DNA from: Cymbidium sinense
Lineage: Eukaryota; Streptophyta; Magnoliopsida; Asparagales; Orchidaceae
Direction of reading: 5' to 3'
DNA: 64,000 bases
NCBI GenBank assembly: GCA_021442155.1
Contig: CM038215.1
Coordinates: 4,860,976 to 4,924,975, forward strand
Translations under genes and position numbers: made by a program
Shown: positions 21,501 to 32,985 of the stretch, piece after piece
How the letters are laid out: the number at the start of each line of letters is the position of its first letter
Position numbering within the stretch: the stretch's first letter is position 1
The notes under the pieces: generated by a model
What the model was told of the DNA's origin: nothing
Databases searched by the model: none
Seen by the model: only the letters and a program-made list of their open reading frames with translations

Positions 21501-24050
21501 CTAGTATGTTTAGGTTTATTTAGTTTATTTAGTTTATTTTTTTTTTATTTATGCTTATTTTTTATTTTTATTTAGTTTAGTTTATTTATTTTATTTTAGT
21601 TTTCTGTTATAGTTTATTTTTTAGGTTTAGGTTTAGTTTAATTTTATTTATTTTTAAGGTTTATGTTTTATTTTTTATTTTTAGGTTTAAGTTTAGGTTT
21701 TTATTTTCTTCTTTTAGGTTTAGGTTTTAAATTTTCATTTTTGGTTTATTTTTAGGTTTTACTTTTTAGTTTTGGTTTAGGTTTATTTTTAGTTTATTTT
21801 ATTTTATTTATTTTTTCTTAATTTATTTTAGTTTAGGTTTAGGTTTATTTTATTTTTATTTTAGCTTTAGGTTTTTTTTAGTTTTGGGTTTATGTTTTAT
21901 TTTTTATTTTTTTAGGTTTTATTTATACGTTTATTGTTTAAGTTTAGGTTTTTATTTAGTTTTTATTTTATTTTATTTTAAGTTTAGTTTTTATTTTATT
22001 TAGGTTTTCAATTTTTTTTAGTTTAGTTTAAGTTTTTATTTATTTTATTTTAATTTAGTTTTTATTTTTTATTTAATTTTCTTTTTTAGGTTTAGGTTTA
22101 GGTTTATATTTTAGTTTATGTTTTCCATGTTATTTTATTTTTTTTATTTTAATTTGGTTTATATTTTTTATTTATTTTATTTTTAGGTTTTATTTAGTTT
22201 CAGTTTAGGCTTTTATCTTTTTAGGGTATAAGATTTTGCTTTTAGGTTTATGGCCTAGGGTTTAGGGTTGTACATTTTAGAGTTTAGGGTTTTGGGTAGG
22301 GTTTATGGTTTTAGGGTTTTAGGGTTTAGGGCTTAGGGTTTAAGGTTTAGGGTTTAGAATTTAGGGTTTTATAGTTTAGGATTTAGGGTTTAGGGTTTTA
22401 GGGTTTATGGTTTAGGGTTTAGGGCTTAGGGTTTATGGTTTAGGGTTTAGGGTTTTAGGGTTAAGGGTTTAGGGTTTAGAGCTTGGGTTTAGGGTTTAGA
22501 GTTTTGGGTTTAGGGTTTAGGGTTTTGGGTTTAGGTTTTAGGGTTTAGGGTTTAGGGTTAGTTTTAGGTTTTAGGGTTTAGGGTTTTGGATTTAGGTTTA
22601 AGGTTTAGGGTTTAGGGTTTAGGTTTTTTTCATATAAGAAAAAAAACTAAACAAGTAGGTTTAGGTTTATTTAGTTTATTTAGTTTATTTTTTTATTTAT
22701 TATAGTTTACTTTTTTATTTTATTTAGGTTTATTTTTTATTTTTATTTAGTTTGGTTTATCTATTTTAGTTTATGTTTTTTGTTTTAGTTTATTTTTTAG
22801 GTTTAGGTTTATGTTTATTTTTATTTTTAAGTTTAGTTTAATTTTATTTATTTTTAAGGTTTAGGTTTAATTTTTTATTTTTATGTTTAGGTTTAGGTTT
22901 TTATTTTCTTCTTTTAGGTTTAGGTTTTATGTTTTTATTTTTGGTTTATTTTTTAATTTAGGTTTAGGTTTATTTTATTTTATTTATTTTTTATTAGTTA
23001 TTTTAGTTTAGGTTTAGGTTTATTTAATTTTTATTTTAGGTTTAACTTTTTTAAATTTAGGGTTTAGGGTTTATTTTTGCTTAGTTATTTTAGTTTATAT
23101 TTTAGGTTTAAGTTTTTATTTAGTTTTTATTTTATTTTATTTTAGGTTTATTTTAAGATTAGTTTTTAATTTATTTAGGTTTTTTATTATTTTAGTTTAG
23201 TTTTTATTATTATTTTTTTATTTTTTATGTTTAGGTTTAGGTTTCTATTTTAGTTTATATTTTTAGTTTATTTTATTTTTTATTTTATTTTGGTTTACTT
23301 TTATTTATTTATTTTATTTTAAGTATTTTTTAGTTTAGGTTTGGGGTTTAGAGTTTTGGGTTTTGGGTTTAGGGTCTTGGGTTTTAGGGTTTAGGGTTTA
23401 GGGTTTAGGGTTTAGGGTTTAGGATTTTAGGGTTTTAGGGCTTATGGTTTAGGGTTTAGGGTTTAGGGTTTGGGATTTAAGGTTTAGGATTTAGGATTTA
23501 CGGTTGTAGATTTTATGATTTAGGGTTAAGGGTTTAGGCAGGGATTTGTGGTTTAAGGTTTAAGGTTTATCATTTTAGGGTTTAAGATGTAGGGATTAGG
23601 GTTAGTTTTAGGGTTTAGGGTTTAAGATTTAGGGTTGAGTTTTTTAAATTAAGTAACGATGGGTTCGATTTATCTAACATTTTATTTATTTATTAAATTG
23701 GTAGGGTTTAGGTTTTAAGGTTTCAAGTTTTTAGGTTTTATGGTGTAGGGTTGTATGTTTAGGTTCTAAGTTTAGGTTAGTTTTAAGGTTTAAGGTTTAG
23801 GTTTAGGATTTATGATTTTGGGTTTAGGGTTTAAGGTTCAAGGTTATTTTTATTTAGTCTTATTTTATTTTCTTCATTTCATTTTTTTTAGTTTATTTAT
23901 TATTAGTTATTTATTATTTTATTTATTTAGTTTAGTTTATTTTATTATTTTTATTTTTATAGTTTTTAGTTTATTTTTTTAGTGATCAGGTAATTAATTT
24001 TAAGATTTTGGGTTTATAGGTTTTATAGTTTAGGGTTTAGTTTTAGGGTT
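18591..24050 (+). repeat. Composite satellite, TTTAGGG polarity
   Basis: Heptamer blocks lie at 18,600-19,090, 20,905-21,475, 22,215-22,625 and 23,335-23,640. Cores lie at 19,120-20,905, 21,510-22,215 and 22,660-23,335. Hinges sit near 19,100, 21,485, 22,632 and 23,645. The unit from 21,485 to 22,632 is 1.15 kb. The first core here is over-long through an internal 465 bp tandem amplification. From 23,650 to 24,050 the order is degraded before the L1 element begins. Confidence 0.85.
19330..20270 (+). repeat. Local tandem duplication inside one core, about 465 bp
   Basis: Two copies share a string unusual for the core elsewhere: a TATG(C/T)ATTTTATTTTTAG word followed by TTATTAATTTTATTTTAGTTTAGTTT. 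It appears at about 19,710-19,800 and again at 20,170-20,250. The flanking core words line up at the same offset. This explains why the hinge-to-hinge distance from 19,100 to 21,485 is about double the usual unit. Confidence 0.55.
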
Positions 24051-27000
24051 ATTTTTTTTTATTTTTTTTTTGGAAGCCCCATGGGGTATTTTATTGCACA
24101 AAAAGTGGGTTACAAAGTCCTTAAAGGGGATAAACTCCAAAATTATTGCTCAAAGGGCTACAATCAGCCTAAGGAGTAAATCCCCTATCTAAGTACATCC
24201 AAAAGCAAAGGAAGACCTTAAAGCAATCAAAAGATACAAGTAGATAAACATAATAAGCCAAAGAAAGGTTAGGGCCATTGCTCTGAAGAACTTGAGAATG
24301 CATGACAATATGGAGCAAACTGTAAGAGAGAATCACCCAGACAAGAGAGAATCACTTGCAAAATAATAATAAGAAAGATATTAGAATAGTTAAGATAATA
24401 CGTAATAAAAAGGATGAATGAAAACAACATAACTGAGAGAATGATAGTAAGGAATTGAGATAGAGAAGGCTCGCTCCACACCAAGTTGGGGCGCAAATAT
24501 GCACATCCAAACTTCTAAGGGTTACCACAAGAGCTACTACCAAACCAAAAGAGAGTGGAATCCTCACCATCATACCAACAAACTGAGAAGATAACATTGT
24601 TGAAAGTCTTGTGGCTTTATTAAAACCTAAACAAAACTATCAAGAATATAAAGAGAAAGTTTTAAGGCGACAAAATGAGTGATCCCATGTCAAAATGATC
24701 CTCCATATACCACACCGACATGAGGATACATATATGAAATAAAGATGAAACCATCCATATAAAAAGAAAAGTCAAATCGCTAAGCAAGTCAATGAGTCTA
24801 TAAGTTACACCATCCCAATTATATGATATATAAATGAATCGTCAGCCGTAAGTATAGCCTTGAGGTAGATGTAAAGTCCAAAATGAGCCCAATCAAAATA
24901 AAGAATGATTGGAACAAGCCACTTATTAGTATCCATATCAATAGTTGGCAAAAAAAACAATTATAAGAGAAGGCAAAGAAACCAAAATCAAAGAAAATAC
25001 CCAATAAGGATAATCGAACAAAGAGCTAGTAATAGTGACTAAAGACCGTGAGAATCCAAATCAAAAAAATGAAGGCAAGAGCAAAAAGACAAGAGTTGAT
25101 AGTACCCATAATAATAGAGATTGTATTCCAAGGAGTAAGCAAAGACAAACTTGATCCTGATGGGAAATAGGGAGCCCAAATAGGATCCACATTAGAATCC
25201 AAAAAAAAACATGAGAAATAACCAAGACCAAAATAGCTGAAGAGAAAAGCAAGACAAAATAAAGCCAAGATAGAAGATAGATTGATTCCAAGACTGATCC
25301 TAAATAGGATCCACAAGAATCTAAACAAAACATGATGAGATAACCAAGAGAAAAAAATAGCCAAGGCAAGAATGACCAAGATAGCACCAAGACACATTGG
25401 GACAACATAGATTGCATTCCAAGGGAAAGAAAGACAAGCTGTCAACCTCTGGGAATAGAAATAGCAAGGGTAATGTAGATCACAACTAGGAAAATAAATA
25501 ATACCTGCATGTATAGCAATAAAAAACAACCCCAACAACAAAATAGTTAGTGCAAAGATTGGAACCCACCAGGATATAGATCAAAATAGGATACAAATTA
25601 GATCTAAAAACAAGACAGATAACCAAGATAAAATACCAAGGCAATAGCCAAACAATACCAAGACCTAAGAGACAAAGAATCAAAGAAAAGACCTAGCAAA
25701 GGTTAGAAACCTAATATGAAAGCATAGTACCTAGCCAGCACACCAATGACCAAAATAATTAAAATAGCATAATCGAAAGAGCATAAATGTAGAAGGCAAC
25801 ATGTTGAAACCCTTATCAATATCCAAAGTAGCATAGAACACAAGAAAAGGATGAACCAACCAAAAAAAAGGCACCAAATGAATACAATCGAGCTACATCG
25901 CCAGCACATTCGTGACCAAAAATTTGATAATCCATTACAAACAACTAAGATAGAGAAAAAAAGGCGAATAACCATACCACACCAATCAAGATAATAAAGG
26001 TATATGACAAGACAATCCTAACTAAATCGAGAGGGGAATAGAGACAACAATGTGTAATGAAGAACATAACTAATGTGTGGTGAACAAGAAGAATAAAGCA
26101 TAGCATTGAGAGCCAACCCCAACAATAGAGAGGTTATTGCCACAATGGAACCCACCAGAAAAGATAAAAAATTGGATAAAATGAGTATCATCATTAGAAT
26201 CCAAAGAAAACAAGACATCAGGTAACCAAGGAAAAAACTAGCCAGGACAGCAACAATTAGGACAACAACATTTAAGACAAGAAAGGATAGCAAGTTGGCC
26301 ATAAATCCACATAATTAGAGTAGACAAAGCCATAGTTAATAACCAAGTAGATATAGCATAATGATAGGTATCTTGAATGAATCCAAAGAAACACCAAAAA
26401 AATCCTCAAAAACAAGAATGTCAAATAACTTGCTGAGCATAGGACCCAGAAATCCTACAGCCAATAGGGATTGAGCCAACATAAGAGTCCTGAAAAACCA
26501 AGATAGCAAAATCCAAGACAAGAAACAACCAAGACAACAAGAACCAATTTGTTTGCCATAAAGCCACCCATCCAGGATAAATATTGCAATAAAAACAAGT
26601 TTAACTGCAAGAAGATGGAGAAAGCAACAACAAATAAAGTAAAATATTGAATTAAGATGATAGGCATATAATAAACCATTAAGGGGGTTCAAAGCAAAAT
26701 CCACCCAGCAATCAACAACTTTAAAGGAGAGTTGCTGAGCAAACCAGATCAAAGCCCCATAGACAGCAGATGGAGTATTAATCCAGTTAAGCCAACAACC
26801 AAGGCTATTAATACCAACAAGCTGGCCAAGAGTCCACCCAAAAGCATTAGTAAAGAACTAAGAAATTAGATGGATAATCCCAGGAATCTCAGCAAAGGCT
26901 GAATGAAAATCCTTTAAGTAACTCCAAACTCAGAGCATGGGACATAAGTCAAACAATAGATAGCCAGAGCCTCAAGGATCCAAAAACAACTAAGAAAGGG

Positions 27001-27384
27001 GATACCAACAAGTTGACAAGGAAAAGCCATTAAGAGTAGAGAGTTCATAAAAATGAGCCCAAAATAAAAGAGGAGAATTCTAACCATGACAATGAATTAA
27101 GAGAGCTACAACATGTGTGATCATAGCCCAAATGATAATAAACCAACTAGGAAAATCAAGAATCATAAAATAGCCATAAGTCATAAAGACAACAACTGGT
27201 AACATGTCCCAAAAAATAAGACCTTTCAGATCAAAAAATAGACTAAAAGAAGGGCCTAAAGAGAGGAGAAACAAAGTAGAAACAAAAGAGAGAGGCAAAC
27301 ATGAAAGCCCAATCCAGTTGGGAGTAAGGGAATACAGCTAGCAAAAAACCTAGAATTATCCAAGTATACATCAAAGAGGTTAGC
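24051..27384 (-). repeat. Repetitive 3' region of the L1 LINE
   Basis: Degenerate repeats recur through this stretch, for example ATAACCAAGA with AATAGCC near 25,214, 25,338, 25,618 and 26,221; AATAGGATCCAC near 25,183 and 25,308; GATTG.ATTCCAAG near 25,115, 25,275 and 25,408; and TGGAACCCACCAG near 25,560 and 26,146. Spacings of about 125-165 bp are seen, with longer jumps. Many overlapping minus-strand frames (longest 171 codons at 25,026-25,541) read as strings of hydrophobic residues because the strand is T-rich. None resembles a known protein. Confidence 0.6.
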
Positions 27385-27871
27385 TTAAGTTTTGAGATAA
27401 GGAAACCCTGAATTATCCAAGTTAACCAGTCCACGCAAGTGTTTGGGTAAGGTGAGTTGATAAAAAAAAATGATACCATCTAATCTAGCACCCAGATTGG
27501 CAAGGTAGTCAGCACAAGCATTTCCTTCACGCCAAACATGAGTGATGATAAAATTCAGCTGGGAAAGAAGAGCTCTAGTTTGCAGGAGGTAGTACAAAGT
27601 TGCTCATTTTGGTGGAAGTCAAAAGATCAATCAGCAGAAGAGCATCCACCTCAATCCAAATATTGAGCTAGCCATTTTGGAGGCAAATCTCAAGAGCTTT
27701 GTGAACTGCCATAAGCTCAGTAAATGGGATAGTGCAAGAAGTAAGGGGATAAGCAAAAGCACATAGTACTATACTCTTAGAATTCTTGAAAATGCCACCA
27801 CAACCAAAGCCATTATGGAAAACAGAGCCATCAGTATTAATTTTAATAATGTGGTCAAGAGGTTTTTCCAA
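27385..27871 (-). pseudogene. L1 C-terminal RNase H
   Basis: Two frames make up the domain. The first (27,871-27,668) has INTDGSVFHNGFGCGGIF and FTELMAVHKALEICLQNG. The shifted middle reads WIEVDALLLIDLL. The last (27,597-27,385) has THVWREGNACADYLANLGA. The four acidic catalytic positions of plant LINE RNase H (D of NTDGS, E of ELMA, D of VDA, D of CADYLA) are all present, so only frame breaks disable it. The domain is thought to remove template RNA during insertion. Confidence 0.85.
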
Positions 27872-28763
27872 TAAACAATCGTGTCATTTGGACAATAAGG
27901 TTGGTCAGGCAGAATAAAATCTAGTTTATTGGCCACAAATTTACAGCCTTTGAATTGTCTGTAATGAATAAGATTGGCTTTAAACAAGTCACGAATTTTT
28001 TTTTTAGTTCTAGCAATAATCCTCACGTGGTTCATAGGGATCCCACGATATTTTGCATCATTTCGATCCATCCATATGAACCAGATAAGAGTGATAGCAG
28101 TGATGACTTTAATGTGACCTGTAATAATCTTATCAAAATAGACTTCAAGAAGTTGATATAAAGTAAGAGAGCCATTGAAATTGACAATGTTAAAAAGATC
28201 ATCATACCAAATCCAAAGTTTGAAGCAATGGCCCCATTGACAAAACATGATTAACATTCTCAATATGGAAACATCATTGACATTTAGAGGGTAAATGAAA
28301 ACCTTTTCCCCACAACAAGGAATCAACAGGATAAAATTTTTAATACTCCAAGTAAGAAGAATAAAAAAAGTAGGGATATTGTTATTCCAAAGTTTGGAGA
28401 ACACATAGAGGAATCATGAGTATCTTTAATGTGGAGCCACACATTTTGAGGTTGAAATCACCATTATGAGAGCTTAAAGAGAATCTGGTCTTGATTGTTT
28501 GGAGTGATAGGAATAGTAGAAACCATATTCAAGAAAGTAAAAGGGATAAAATCAGCAAGCTTACTATTGTTCCACTTGTTGTTATGCCAGAAAGAGTTTA
28601 CTCTAATAGCGACAGTGGAATGGGTGGAGAGTAAGTCATCAATGGATCCACCTCCACTCCAATTATCTTGCCAAAAGAAAGAAGTGCCAGAGTTAATGCC
28701 CAAAAAAATTAAGGATTCAGCATCCCATTTGACGTAACAAAGTCTTTTCCACAGGAGAATCAC
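27872..28763 (-). pseudogene. L1 zf-RVT-like region and connector
   Basis: The frame from 28,763 reads WKRLCYVKWDAESLIFLGIN, then FFWQDNWSGGGSID, matching the stretch after RT in plant L1 ORF2 (usual W..LCKVKWEAE, W.DNW.G...L). The frame from 28,404 reads KLWNNNIPTFFILLTW and later TLIWFIWMDRNDAKYRG, the usual W...N..P.......W and IWFIW..RND patterns before RNase H. A break separates the two halves, and the Cys/His pairs of the zf-RVT core are poorly kept. Confidence 0.75.
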
Positions 28764-30309
28764 CTAGTTTAAAGGGACAAATGAGGGGGTGTTTACCCTG
28801 GCAATATTTAGCAGTCATGAAATTAGCCCAAAGACTATGACTCCTAAAATTCCACCGAGTTTATAGGAAAAGGCATTGATAGCTTCTTTTATGGATTTAC
28901 AACCAAGACCACCTTCCAAAAGTGCCATAACTTTTAAACCAAGAGGTCCAGTGCATTTTTTTTAGAAGAGGTATTGGAGCCCCAAAAAATTTGTTTAGAG
29001 ATGCTCAATTCGTTGATGATAGAAATAGTCCACAATGGTTTGATGAGATATAAAGGCATGGAATTAAGAGTGCTCTTAATCAAGGTAAGCCTGCCACCAA
29101 AAGAGAGTAAATGAAATTCCCAAACCAAAATTTTTTTAGATATTTTCTGAATAAGGTCATCAAAAATATGAGATCTTCTCTGGCCTTTAAAAAGCGGAGC
29201 CCTGAGATAATTAATGGGAAGTTGACTATGCTTAAAATTAGTAATTCTGAAGATTTGATTTAGTCTATTGGTAGGAATCTTAGCTGAGAGAATATAACAA
29301 TATTTTCTTTCATTAAGGAAGAGTCCACTAACTTTGCCCAAATCATTTAAGAGATTCTTAATTATTTAACATGCCGAAGAGAAGCATTGTAGAAGATTAT
29401 AAAATCATCAGCGAAGCTAAGATGAGAAATAGGGAAACCACCATGACTTTTATAAACCATGTTAGGTTTTTCAATGAAAAGATCATTAAGGCTCCTCGAA
29501 GATGTTCAGACAATGATAAAGAGAAGAGGAGAAAGAGGGTCACCTTGGCGCAAACCAAACCATGGCTCAAAAGTAAAGAAACCAAGGACTCACCATTTAT
29601 GATAATGAAAACTTGGCGTTAGTGATACAACTTTTATAAGCGGATAAAATTATCAGAGAAACCAAACAAATGTAAGATTTGAAAGAGGAAATCCCATGAG
29701 AGGTTGTCAAAGGCTTTAGAGATGTCTAATTTGAAGAGAATATTACCTCCTATGGAAGAAACATCAATGTCATGAACCAGCTCTTGAGCGAGAAGAATAT
29801 TATCAGATATGGCTCTATTTTTAATGAAGCCAGTTTGGTTAGGGGAGATGATTTTAGATAGCAGGGGCTAATCCTATTATTAATTAATTTAGCAATGAGT
29901 TTTTGGAAAATGGTGCAAAGACTTATAGGTCTAAAATCGCCCCAAGATTCAGGATTGTTGGTTTTGGGAATAAGGACAATAGAAGTACTTGCAAAATATC
30001 TAGGAATAGAGCTGCCATCAAAGAAATCAATACAGCATCAACAAGATTAGATTTAATAAAAGAAGGAGGAGAAATGAGTCATATTCATGCCACTATTGAA
30101 ATTTTACTACTAATCCTTAGAGGGACACATAGTGAGCAAATGGTTATCCTCATTGCTAATCATAGAAGGGACTAGATGGGTGTTGGAGGGGGTTTCTAAT
30201 GAAGGATTAGAGTTTAATAAATTTTGAAAGTGATGTATGACAGATTCCTTAATTTCATTGTTATCAGTTATCCAGCCATCATTAGAGTTCTTAATTTTCT
30301 TAATCGAGT
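28764..30309 (-). pseudogene. L1 reverse transcriptase with FADD box
   Basis: Reading in several frames on the minus strand gives the RT blocks in order: FRPISLCTIFQKLIAKLI near 29,920; NQTGFIKNRAISDNILLAQE near 29,820; LFKLDISKAFDNLSWDFL near 29,720; a HGLRQGDPL-like block near 29,540; and LSFADDFIIFYNAS, whose FADD catalytic box lies at 29,404-29,415. The frame 29,341-28,934 then gives the thumb-side pattern FDDLIQKISKKILVWEFHLL and FGGRLTLIKSTLNSMPLYL. Catalytic aspartates of both the KLDISKAFD and FADD blocks are present. The damage is mainly frameshifts. Confidence 0.9.
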
Positions 30310-30675
30310 TTAAAGCTTTCGTTTATTGCAAATAGCATGGAAATACCTAGTGTTTTTGTCGCCATCAGCAATATGTTTGCTATCGGCTTTTTGACGCCAA
30401 TAGGTTTCCTCCATATTTTGGTAATTAATCAAGCTATCTTTGGCAATGCTCAACTCATCAAGCTTACTGGGATCAGTTAAGACAGCCTCTTCAAGAGAAC
30501 AACTCACTTGTTCCATAGCTTTAAGATTGGTAAAAAGATTTTTAAAAATATTCTTGTTCCACCAATTGAGGTTTTGTTTAAGCCTCTTGAGCTTAAGCCA
30601 AAACCGAATCATGCCTTTAATGGAATTATCCGGGTGAGCAGAGCCATCCGTGAAAACAACATTAGTAATTGCCAT
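30310..30675 (-). pseudogene. L1 ORF2 linker between endonuclease and RT
   Basis: This open frame of 121 codons reads WLKLKRLKQNLNWWNKNIF near its start and YWRQKADSKHIADGDKNTRY at its end. The LK.LK..L..WNK..F and E..WRQKA...W...GD.NT.FFH patterns are standard for the segment joining endonuclease and RT in plant L1 ORF2. The tryptophan in WL.EGD is changed here (KHIADGD). It is the best preserved open stretch of ORF2. Confidence 0.85.
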
Positions 30676-31450
30676 GTTGGGTCCACATATTTTGGAATCT
30701 AAAAGGTGAGGGAGTAGAAGGGTTAAGGGGGGGAGTTTTGATAGAGATCAAAAGAAGAGCATGATTAGACAAAGTTATGCTCAAATGCTCAATAGAAGTA
30801 AGAGGCCATTGATTGATCCAAAGAGAATTAAAGAGGGTCTATCAAGATGCTACCAAAGTCTAGAGTTATGCCACGTGTAATCCACGAAAAAACCAATGTC
30901 AATCGATTGCAATCTAGGATCATATTAGAAGTCTTCCATGGAATGGAGGTTAGGAGAACATCCTCCCCTCCTTTTTGAAGAAGCAATGATAGTGTTGAAA
31001 TATCCCCAACCAACCGGGGAAGGTTAGCAGGAAGGTTCTTAAGTGATTTTATAGGATGTTCCTACGGCTCTATTACAAGAAGCATAGATTAAAGAACCAA
31101 AAGCTCACCTAATGAGATTTTGACATTAACCAATTGATCAAGATCATCGATAATGAAAATGGTGATGGAATTATTCCAAAAACACCAAATTTTATTATTA
31201 AGATTGAAGAAGAAATTTTGAAATACAAGCAATCTAGCAACATGGGCAATCTTGGAAGAGTTAATGAAAGGCTCAATAATAATAAGAAATTTGATGTTAT
31301 GAGTGCGGCAGGTTAGGGGAGGAGAGTCCCACCTGGATATTCCTAATAAGAAAATTAATCATAATAAAAAAACTAGAAAGGAAAAGGTAAGAAAAAAAGG
31401 AAACAAAAAAAGGAAGAGAGGAGGACATAATTATTTGTGAGGTGTTAGAG
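30676..31450 (-). pseudogene. L1 AP-like endonuclease, frame-broken
   Basis: Minus-strand pieces in order: SSKIAHVARLLVFQNFFF near 31,240, CFWNNSITIFIIDD near 31,150, a VKIS segment, LVGDISTLSLLLQKGGEDVL from 31,013, then IDPLFNSLWINQWPLTSIEH and a SNHALLL end at about 30,760. These follow the plant L1 endonuclease pattern (KI..LARLLGF.NFFF, LFWNNSI, L.GDFN..L...EK.GG, LDR...N..W, SDH.PLL). The active-site GDFN is GDIS in this frame. The enzyme would nick target DNA to start insertion. Confidence 0.8.
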
Positions 31451-32985
31451 AAGAACGTGTGGTTCTAGTGAAGTTATTATTAGTCATTTTGGCTTTATAA
31501 GATTTTTTTTAATAACTTTGGAAGGGTCTATCGTATCCAAAGTATCTCCATCAGAAAGGGATTGGTTTTTGGTATCCAGAATAGGAGTAGTGTCAGTCAA
31601 TGTTTTAGTAGTGGTGATTTCTCTTTCTTCAGTATCAGAATTAGAATGAGAAATTTGGATTGCCTGAGTATCACTCTATAGAGAAATAGAAAGGGAGGTT
31701 CTTGCACCATTAATATTACAAATATCATTTTCATTGCCATGATGCATATTTAGATTTTGGTCTGACACCAAAGGATCAACATTATTTTGATCCAATATAA
31801 GATTCCCATTCAAATTGTCATTAATATTCAAATGAATCAAAGGATTATCATGAGAAGCTAAATTATTACAAGTAGGAGTAGTGCTAGGTAAGTTATCATT
31901 AGTTTCTGCACACACCTCAATAGTAGTATTTATACCAAGCTCATAATGTTTTTCATTAGACAAATCAGTAGGTAATAAAGGGATAGGTGTAGGAGGGTGA
32001 ATTCCATTATGAGTAGCTTTAGGCACATAAGGTAACTTATTGGTTTTCCCAATTCCAAGAGAGGTATTAGTATCTTGTGGTATATTCTTTTTAAGGTTAG
32101 GGTGTAGCACAAAGCATTCAGAATGATCATGACCATGGATCTTACAGTGAGTGCAAAAGATAGGGAAATTTTCAAATTCTACTTTGATTATATCCTAATT
32201 TTTTTTCCGATCCAAACTTCTTTGGGGTATTTTTTGGTAATGTCAATCTCAACCAAGATACGTGCAACAGATGGTCAAGATCTAGTGGCAGTGGCTTGAT
32301 CAATTTGAAAGGGTCTACCAAATAGAGCACCAACTGCAAACAAAACTTGGTGAGTAACATAGTGAATTCTCATATTGGGAAAAGCAAGCCATAAAGGAAC
32401 AATAGGGGATTACTCTTTGACCTCAAAAAGGGGGGACCATTTCAAGAGCCGTATTTGATAATTATACACAAAATAGGCATGACAAGCAAAGACTCAAGAA
32501 TAACCTAAATCATTTGATAACTGAATGAGGATATATCGAGGATCAATGCCAATATGAAGACTCAAAAGCTTTAAGCTATGGAAGAAAGATTGGATATTAT
32601 CTTGAGTAGGGCACCTTAGAGAATTTACCAACCAAAGAGAACTCAAAAGGCTTAGCTAATTTCTCAACATCCTGGTCAGAACACATGACAACCAGCAATC
32701 CATGGAATGAGGTTGAAATTAAGTTAACCGAGGCATTAGAGTTAGGAATCTTACCAGGAAGAGTGTCCTTAAAGGACTTGACATCGGATGAAATGAAATC
32801 AAAGTACCTTTAGGATCGGAGGGAAAAGCACATCCGGGAGCGGCAGGCTCGGTTGCAGAGGATGCCTCCACCATTGAATGATCAGAGAGTCACATAAACT
32901 GAGAGAGGAAGCAATAAGCAAAACGATGATCGATGAAGGAAACACAAATGAAAATTGCAAACCCAGAGAGAAAAAGGGTTTTAGT
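31451..32985 (-). pseudogene. L1 ORF1 (RNA-binding, CCHC zinc knuckle) and 5' end
   Basis: The likely start is an ATG at about 32,875, giving MVEASSATEPAAPGCAFPSD. The frame soon breaks. A zinc knuckle FCTHCKIHGHDHSECFVLHP is read at about 32,155-32,100, spacing C-x2-C-x4-H-x4-C, as in plant L1 ORF1 proteins. It is followed by a 144-codon Asn/Pro/Thr-rich tail (32,110-31,676). The part before the knuckle holds degraded pieces of the domain usual for plant ORF1. The 105 bp between the start and the array edge at 32,985 would be 5'UTR. Confidence 0.8.

Larger units (their letters stand above)
24051..32985 (-). mobile_element. L1-type LINE, decayed, near full length
   Basis: In minus-strand order: ORF1 with a CCHC knuckle (32,880-31,500), AP-like endonuclease (31,450-30,700), linker (30,675-30,310), reverse transcriptase (30,250-28,930), zf-RVT-like region (28,763-27,900), RNase H (27,871-27,385), a 3.3 kb repetitive 3' region, and a T-run on + at 24,052-24,071 that represents the poly-A tail. 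This order is that of plant L1 elements with a C-terminal RNase H. GTTTTAGGGTT stands at both edges (24,040-24,050 and 32,986-32,996) and may be a short target-site duplication, but in heptamer DNA an 11 bp match could be chance. Frames are broken many times, although key catalytic residues survive. Confidence 0.85.

Noticed and set aside
3505..24050. CRISPR-like or other spaced direct-repeat array
   Set aside because: The repeats are degenerate heptamers without unique spacers, and the setting is a plant nuclear genome.
25026..25541. Overlapping minus-strand frames (171 and 118 codons) that look like membrane proteins
   Set aside because: The hydrophobic residues come from a T-rich strand of degenerate repeats in the L1 3' region. 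Neighbouring repeats give similar strings in all phases, and there is no known family pattern.
29371..30175. Plus-strand frames in the L1 body (29,371-29,622; 29,903-30,175)
   Set aside because: They are antisense shadows of the RT region, which is clearly coding on the minus strand by motif.
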